Translations under genes and position numbers: made by a program
Shown: positions 1 to 4,400 of the stretch, piece after piece
Layout: each line of letters starts with the position of its first letter
Position numbering within the stretch: the first letter of the stretch is position 1
NCBI GenBank assembly: GCA_013824215.1
Contig: PNNM01000061.1
Location: forward strand, 1 to 6,761
Source of the DNA: Coriobacteriaceae bacterium
GTDB lineage: Bacteria; Actinomycetota; Coriobacteriia; Anaerosomatales; D1FN1-002
DNA length: 6,761 nucleotides
Reading direction: 5' to 3'
Notes under the pieces: generated by a model
The model's database searches: none
Told to the model about the DNA's origin: nothing
The model's input: only the letters and a program-made list of their open reading frames with translations

Positions 1-754
1 GGGACGCCACCGGCGCGCCGTCTCGCAGCAACGTGATCACCGGCGCGGGTCCCCGGGTGACCTCGCCGTCCACGAACTGGTACACGAGGTCGGAGGCGAC
101 CATGTCCAGACCGGTGTGCCGCTCTCCGAACAGCGGTCCCTCGCTGATCTGCAGGTAGCCGGCGTGCTCCTCGCGCACCGCTGTCTGAAGCGGCAGACCC
201 ATGAACCCCTCGGCGCGCGTCGCTTGACCGGCGCCGGCCGAGAGCATGAGCAGCGCGAGCGACCAGTGGAACAGCGGGCTTCCCAGAGCGCCCCAGCGGC
301 CGGCGGAGCCCTCGGCTACTCGGGGATCCGAGCGGACCCTCATTCCGAGCCCTCGGATGGCGTCCGCGGCCGAGGCGAGAGCGGCACCCGGCTCGATATC
401 GGCTCGCACAGGCATGGCCGCCTGCGGGCGGACGCGCAGCCGCTCGATCTCCGACTCCGTCAGCTCGCCGGTCTTGCGCAGCGCCCGACGCGCCTGAGTC
501 GTCCGCTCGAACGAGCACACCACCGTGGAGAGCGTGAGGAGTCCTGCCAGGAGCAGGAACGCCGGGGAACCGTACGCGCGGTGCATCGCGAGCGGGGCCG
601 CGATGCGCTCAGCGATAGGATGCGACGCGGCCCACTCGCGCACCTGTTCGGAATCGGGCGAGCCGCGCGGAACGAGCGTGGCCGCGAAGGAGTACAGCGC
701 GAGCCCCGTCAGGAGACCGACGGCGAGCCGGCGGGAGCGCAGGGTCTTCAGCAT
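1..754 (-). CDS. resB: ResB/Ccs1-family cytochrome c biogenesis protein, 3' end outside window
   Basis: Reading the minus strand from ATG 752-754 gives 251 codons with no stop before the window edge. The N-terminus (MLKTLRSRRL) is short and basic and leads into a first membrane segment (about residues 9-27). A second follows at about 63-81 (SPAFLLLAGLLTLSTVVCSF), then a charged, probably cytoplasmic stretch, and a third at about 157-176 with His163 in SPLFHWSLALLM. This is the ResB (Ccs1) pattern, including the conserved His in the third segment that takes part in haem handling in CcsBA proteins. After it begins the large extracytoplasmic domain. Family members usually run to several hundred residues, so the rest of that domain and the last membrane segment are missing here. 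With CcsA/ResC, ResB forms the System II haem delivery and attachment complex. The ribosome-binding site is weak (GAGAG very close to ATG). The partner ccsA would be expected just beyond the left edge. Confidence 0.87.
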   Translation of the reverse strand, partial: MLKTLRSRRLAVGLLTGLALYSFAATLVPRGSPDSEQVREWAASHPIAERIAAPLAMHRAYGSPAFLLLAGLLTLSTVVCSFERTTQARRALRKTGELTESEIERLRVRPQAAMPVRADIEPGAALASAADAIRGLGMRVRSDPRVAEGSAGRWGALGSPLFHWSLALLMLSAGAGQATRAEGFMGLPLQTAVREEHAGYLQISEGPLFGERHTGLDMVASDLVYQFVDGEVTRGPAPVITLLRDGAPVAS

Positions 755-788
755 GGCTCTCGGGGCAGGCTGCGCGAGGGTGAGTGGA

Positions 789-1307
789 TCACTTCCGCTC
801 CGGAAACACCGGCGTGAGGGTCCCCACCTGCCTGGGCTCAACGGCCGAAGTCGCGCTGATGGCACGAACATCGGTCACCAGCCACGTGCCGGACGTCTCC
901 TTCGACAGGTCCCACGCCAAGTGATAGATGAGCGCCTTCTGCTCGAGCACAAGTTCGCCCGTCGCGCGGGAGTAGTGGTGGTAATCCCACGTCTCCCGTG
1001 TCTCGGCTTGGGCCGTCGTCGCCTCTACGGTGACGCGTAGGAACTCCAGCTTCTTCAGCTCGGGATCGAGCCGGACCCCGCCCTCAGCGAGTGAGGACAT
1101 GTGGATGTACTCGTCCTCGGCCTGGAGCTGGCTCGCCACCTCGCGCATACCGTTCATGTCGAGGGACCGGTACCCGTCGGAGAGCAGAGCGTTGTAGCGT
1201 GTGATGACACCGCGCACCGATCGCTCGTCCGACGGCGGTGGCGAGGCGCAGCCCGCGAGGAGCGCAACCGTGACGAGACAGCCCAGCCATGTCCGAACGC
1301 CCGCCAT
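789..1307 (-). CDS. Small lipoprotein, possible NTF2-like fold, function unknown
   Basis: This 172-residue protein has a typical lipoprotein signal: Arg near the N-terminus, a hydrophobic stretch (about residues 7-18) and the lipobox LLAGC with Cys20 as the predicted lipidation site, followed by a Pro/Ser-rich linker. A GTG two codons upstream (1311-1313) is open, but I chose ATG 1305-1307 because the ribosome-binding sequence GAAGGA (1314-1319) abuts the GTG and sits 6 nt before the ATG. The mature part begins with helices, then beta-rich segments with a WDYHHY stretch and a late GTWLVTDVRAI strand. This layout resembles NTF2-like/IMS-type small domains, a weak fold guess only. It has no haem motif. 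It lies between the cytochrome and resB, 34 nt before resB, so co-transcription with resB is likely. A role in cytochrome assembly or surface attachment is possible but unproven. Confidence 0.9.
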   Translation of the reverse strand: MAGVRTWLGCLVTVALLAGCASPPPSDERSVRGVITRYNALLSDGYRSLDMNGMREVASQLQAEDEYIHMSSLAEGGVRLDPELKKLEFLRVTVEATTAQAETRETWDYHHYSRATGELVLEQKALIYHLAWDLSKETSGTWLVTDVRAISATSAVEPRQVGTLTPVFPERK

Positions 1308-1313
1308 CGGCAC

Positions 1314-1319
1314 TCCTTC
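1314..1319 (-). promoter_or_regulatory. Ribosome-binding site GAAGGA of the lipoprotein gene
   Basis: The minus strand reads GAAGGA here. It lies 6 nt before ATG 1307 and directly against GTG 1313, so it decides the start in favour of the ATG. It is the only clear Shine-Dalgarno sequence in the window. Confidence 0.75.
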
Positions 1320-1347
1320 GCGAGGTCATGGACATCGTACCGGAGAA

Positions 1348-1379
1348 GATGGAGCCCGGGGGCGACCCCGGGCTCCATC
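1348..1379 (-). terminator. 14-bp perfect hairpin after the cytochrome stop, probable terminator
   Basis: Positions 1348-1361 and 1366-1379 are exact reverse complements around a 4-nt loop (1362-1365), giving a very GC-rich stem. On the cytochrome transcript it starts 28 nt after the stop codon, the usual place for an intrinsic terminator. The following bases (UUCUCC) are only mildly U-rich, so it may be a weak terminator, an RNA 3'-end stabiliser or an attenuating element between the cytochrome and the lipoprotein-resB pair. In the plus direction the bases after it (GGACTTT) are no better, so bidirectional use is not clearly supported. Confidence 0.75.
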
Positions 1380-1407
1380 GGACTTTACGTACTGTCCTGA
1401 CCGCTGC

Positions 1408-4400
1408 CTACCAGTTCTCGGTTCCAACAGTGGTGTGGTAGTCGCCGCATCCTTGCCCGTCGAAGCAGTTGCTCGCTCCCCACGTGTCAGCCGCTGGCTT
1501 CGTGACCTGATTGAGCATGTACGTCGCGTAGTTCCCGTCACCCGTCGCCGTATACCGGAGTGGCAGGTTGCCGATACCGGTGTTCGATCCGCAGGCGTTG
1601 AGCAGGCGGGACACCTTGCCTCCGTGCGGGACGCGGATATGGCACCCGACGCAGGCGATGGCCGGCGAGGTGTGGTTCCCGGTGTTGTGCGGGGCCGCCA
1701 GGATCGTGTGGCAGTTGTTGCAGAACAGCCCGTTGCCCGTGTTGATGTTCGTGTCCTCGTTGCTCAAGTCACGCCAACCCGTGGTGGCGTTGGTCCCGTT
1801 GGCCGCGGCCGTCAGGTACGGCCATGCCTGGTTCGGGCCCCTGAGCATCCACTTGACGCCGCTGCCGTGCGGCCCGAACGAGCCCGCGCCGCTTTGCGCA
1901 TGGCAGTCAGAGCAGTACATGGTCTTGCCGATGGTCCAGCCGCCGTACTGTACACCGCCCGTCGTGAAGACCGCCCGCATCTCGCTCTGCGCCAGCCGGT
2001 TGGAGCCGTTGGCGCCGGGATCGGTGACAGGCAGCGCGGCGAGGACCGGGTGGTACGACTGGTTGGAGGTGGAGAACTCCAAGCCCTGGTCGGTCCAAGC
2101 AGCCGCTCCTGAGCCGCCCCACGTGATGAGGGTGGCTGAACCGGAGGGCACCGTGGACTGGTTGAAGCCCGAGTGGCACTTGAAGCAGATCTGGTACTCG
2201 TAGGTGGCCGTCTGGATCAGCGAGTAGCCCGTCGCGGCCGTCGGCGACGTCCAGTTGCTGGCGGATGTGGTGACGCGAGCGCCCGAGACGCCGCGGAGTG
2301 CACCGGAGACGAGGTTCGTCCCGGTGGAGTGGCGGCTAGCCTGCGCCTCGTGCACGTCGTGGCAGTCGGCGCACTCGATGTGCTTGTTGCGGGTGATGTA
2401 GCCGCGCGTCTCATCCTCGGAAGACGGCCTGTGCAGCCCGGCGTAGTTCGCCACCTTGTGAGCGTAGGTCGTGGTCATGATGCTGTAGAGCGCTTGCGCG
2501 GTCGAAGACATCGACGCCTTGCCGTACCAATCCAGGTTGTCCGCTGGCTTCAGACCGTTGATCAGACGGGAGTGGCACTTGTAGCAGACGCGCTCCTCGA
2601 CCGGCGGATCGGAGATGACGACACCCATCGCGCCGAGGATCCTTGTCGCCGCGCTGTAGTGGACGGAGAACTTGTTGGTCGAGGTCTGGTAGCCGGCGAC
2701 CCCGCTGCCGCGCTCCATGCCGCCACCATCGATCTCGCTGTCGTGGCACTTCACGCAGTTGCCGCGGAAGGTCGAGGCGTCCGTGAAGGTGGATGTCGCC
2801 TCGTACTCGTGCGCGGATGCGCCGTAGGCGGCAGCCGTGATGGTCGGCGTCAGCGAGGACGTCGTCTCGGCCTTCTGGTTCGTGTTGTCGCGCGCCAGGC
2901 GCTGCGAGTGACAGCCGAGGCACACACCGTTCGTGCCGCCAACCGGTACGAAATCGGTGTTCGTGCCGTCGGCCGCGGCCGACGGTGTGATGGAGCCGTA
3001 GCTCAGGCGCAGGTTGGCGGAACGCTTGTAGGCGGGATTCACGAACGGGCTGAACCAGTCGTGGTCGATGTGGCAGCTGAGGCAGAAGATGTTGGTGAAG
3101 CCTGCGACGCCCGAGGTCGGGTGGATCGAGGCATTGTCACCGTCGTTGCCTCCGGCTTGGCCGAGCACGTGGTGGAAGCTGCTGGTCCGATCCGCGCCCA
3201 CGCTGTGCGACGTCGTGCCGGAGCCGTCCTCCATCTTGGTCTGGTAGACGGTGTGGCAGGTGTAGCACGGTATCGAACCGCGCGACTCGCCGCTCGCCGG
3301 GTTGTGGACGTTGACGGAGTTGGCGGCCGAGAAGTCGTCACCGTGGCACATGTAGCACGACATGGTCGTGTCGGCGAGCGCATGACCCTTCACCCCGTTG
3401 GGCAGGGCCGGGAGCCTCAGCACGCCGCCGGTGCGGCTGATGCCGAGCACCTGGCAGCCTGCGGCCACGGACGCGTTCGCCGAACCGTTCCAGCCCGATC
3501 CGCCGACAGAGTCCGTATGGCAGGACAGGCAGAACCTGCGCACGTTGACTGCGGTGGCAGTCGTCTGGTCCGCATCCGACATGGCGAGTTCGCCGGGCGC
3601 GTCGCCCACGAGCGTGGCCACGCCCGCGCTGAGCTGCGTGCGGACGGTCAGCATGTAGCCGCTGCCAGCACCGCCGTGCGGGTCGTGGCAGATGCGGCAC
3701 GGAAGCGCGCTGTTCGCGACCAGCGTGCCGGCGTTCTTGGTGCGGTGGCCCGAGCGGGCCATGTCGGCCGGAGCGGTGCCGTAGGCGCTGGCCGGGAAGT
3801 ACCGGGCGATGTTCGCGGCGGCTGCCGCTCCGCCTGCGCGGTGGCACGCCAAGCACTGCGCCTGGTCGCTCGTGTCGCTGTAGACGGGCACGTTCGTGCC
3901 GGAAACGGAAGCGCGCAACAGCTGGCGCAGGGACGAGCCGTGCTGCTCGTGGCAATCGCGGCAGTCGAGGCCCGCCGTCGCGGTGGTGCCGTGACCGCTC
4001 GTGGCGTAGTACGCGGCGACGTTGGCGGTGGCGTTCGCGGTCACCGTGTAGGGGATCAGCGTCGCGGAAGTGACGGTCTGGCTCGGCAGCCCGCCGTCAT
4101 GGCACTTCAGGCAGAAGGTGTTGATCGAGGCGGTGGTCGCGAGCGATGCGACGTTGTAGGTGTTGTCCGGATCGGCCGCCGGCGCGGTGGCCGTCGCCTC
4201 GTGCACGTTGTGGCAGTTCACGCAGGCGACCTTGGACAGGTCGTGCTTCGAGGACAGTCCGAACTCGGCCTGTGTCGAGGCCGCCGCCGACGAGAGCGTC
4301 TCGCCGTAGGGCGCCCCCGTCTTGTTGTGGCACTTGTAGCAGGCCTCTTCCATCGGCGGGTTGCCGACGAAGGTGCCGAGCGCCCTCAGGATGCCCACGG

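Noticed and set aside
116..817. Plus-strand open frame of 233 codons
   Set aside because: It is the shadow of resB. The minus-strand translation has three hydrophobic segments and a family match; this one is Arg/Gly/Glu-rich with none.
1311..1313. GTG as start of the lipoprotein
   Set aside because: The GAAGGA sequence touches this codon with no spacer, while ATG 1305-1307 has a 6-nt spacer and gives a normal lipoprotein signal.
1334..1339. TACGAT on the minus strand as a -10 box for the lipoprotein gene
   Set aside because: The position is possible, but the -35 region would fall inside the GC-only hairpin stem with no match to a -35 consensus. Too weak to list as a promoter.
1201..2112. 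Plus-strand open frame of 303 codons
   Set aside because: It spans the lipoprotein start, the hairpin and the cytochrome C-terminus on the opposite strand; composition is that of an antisense shadow.
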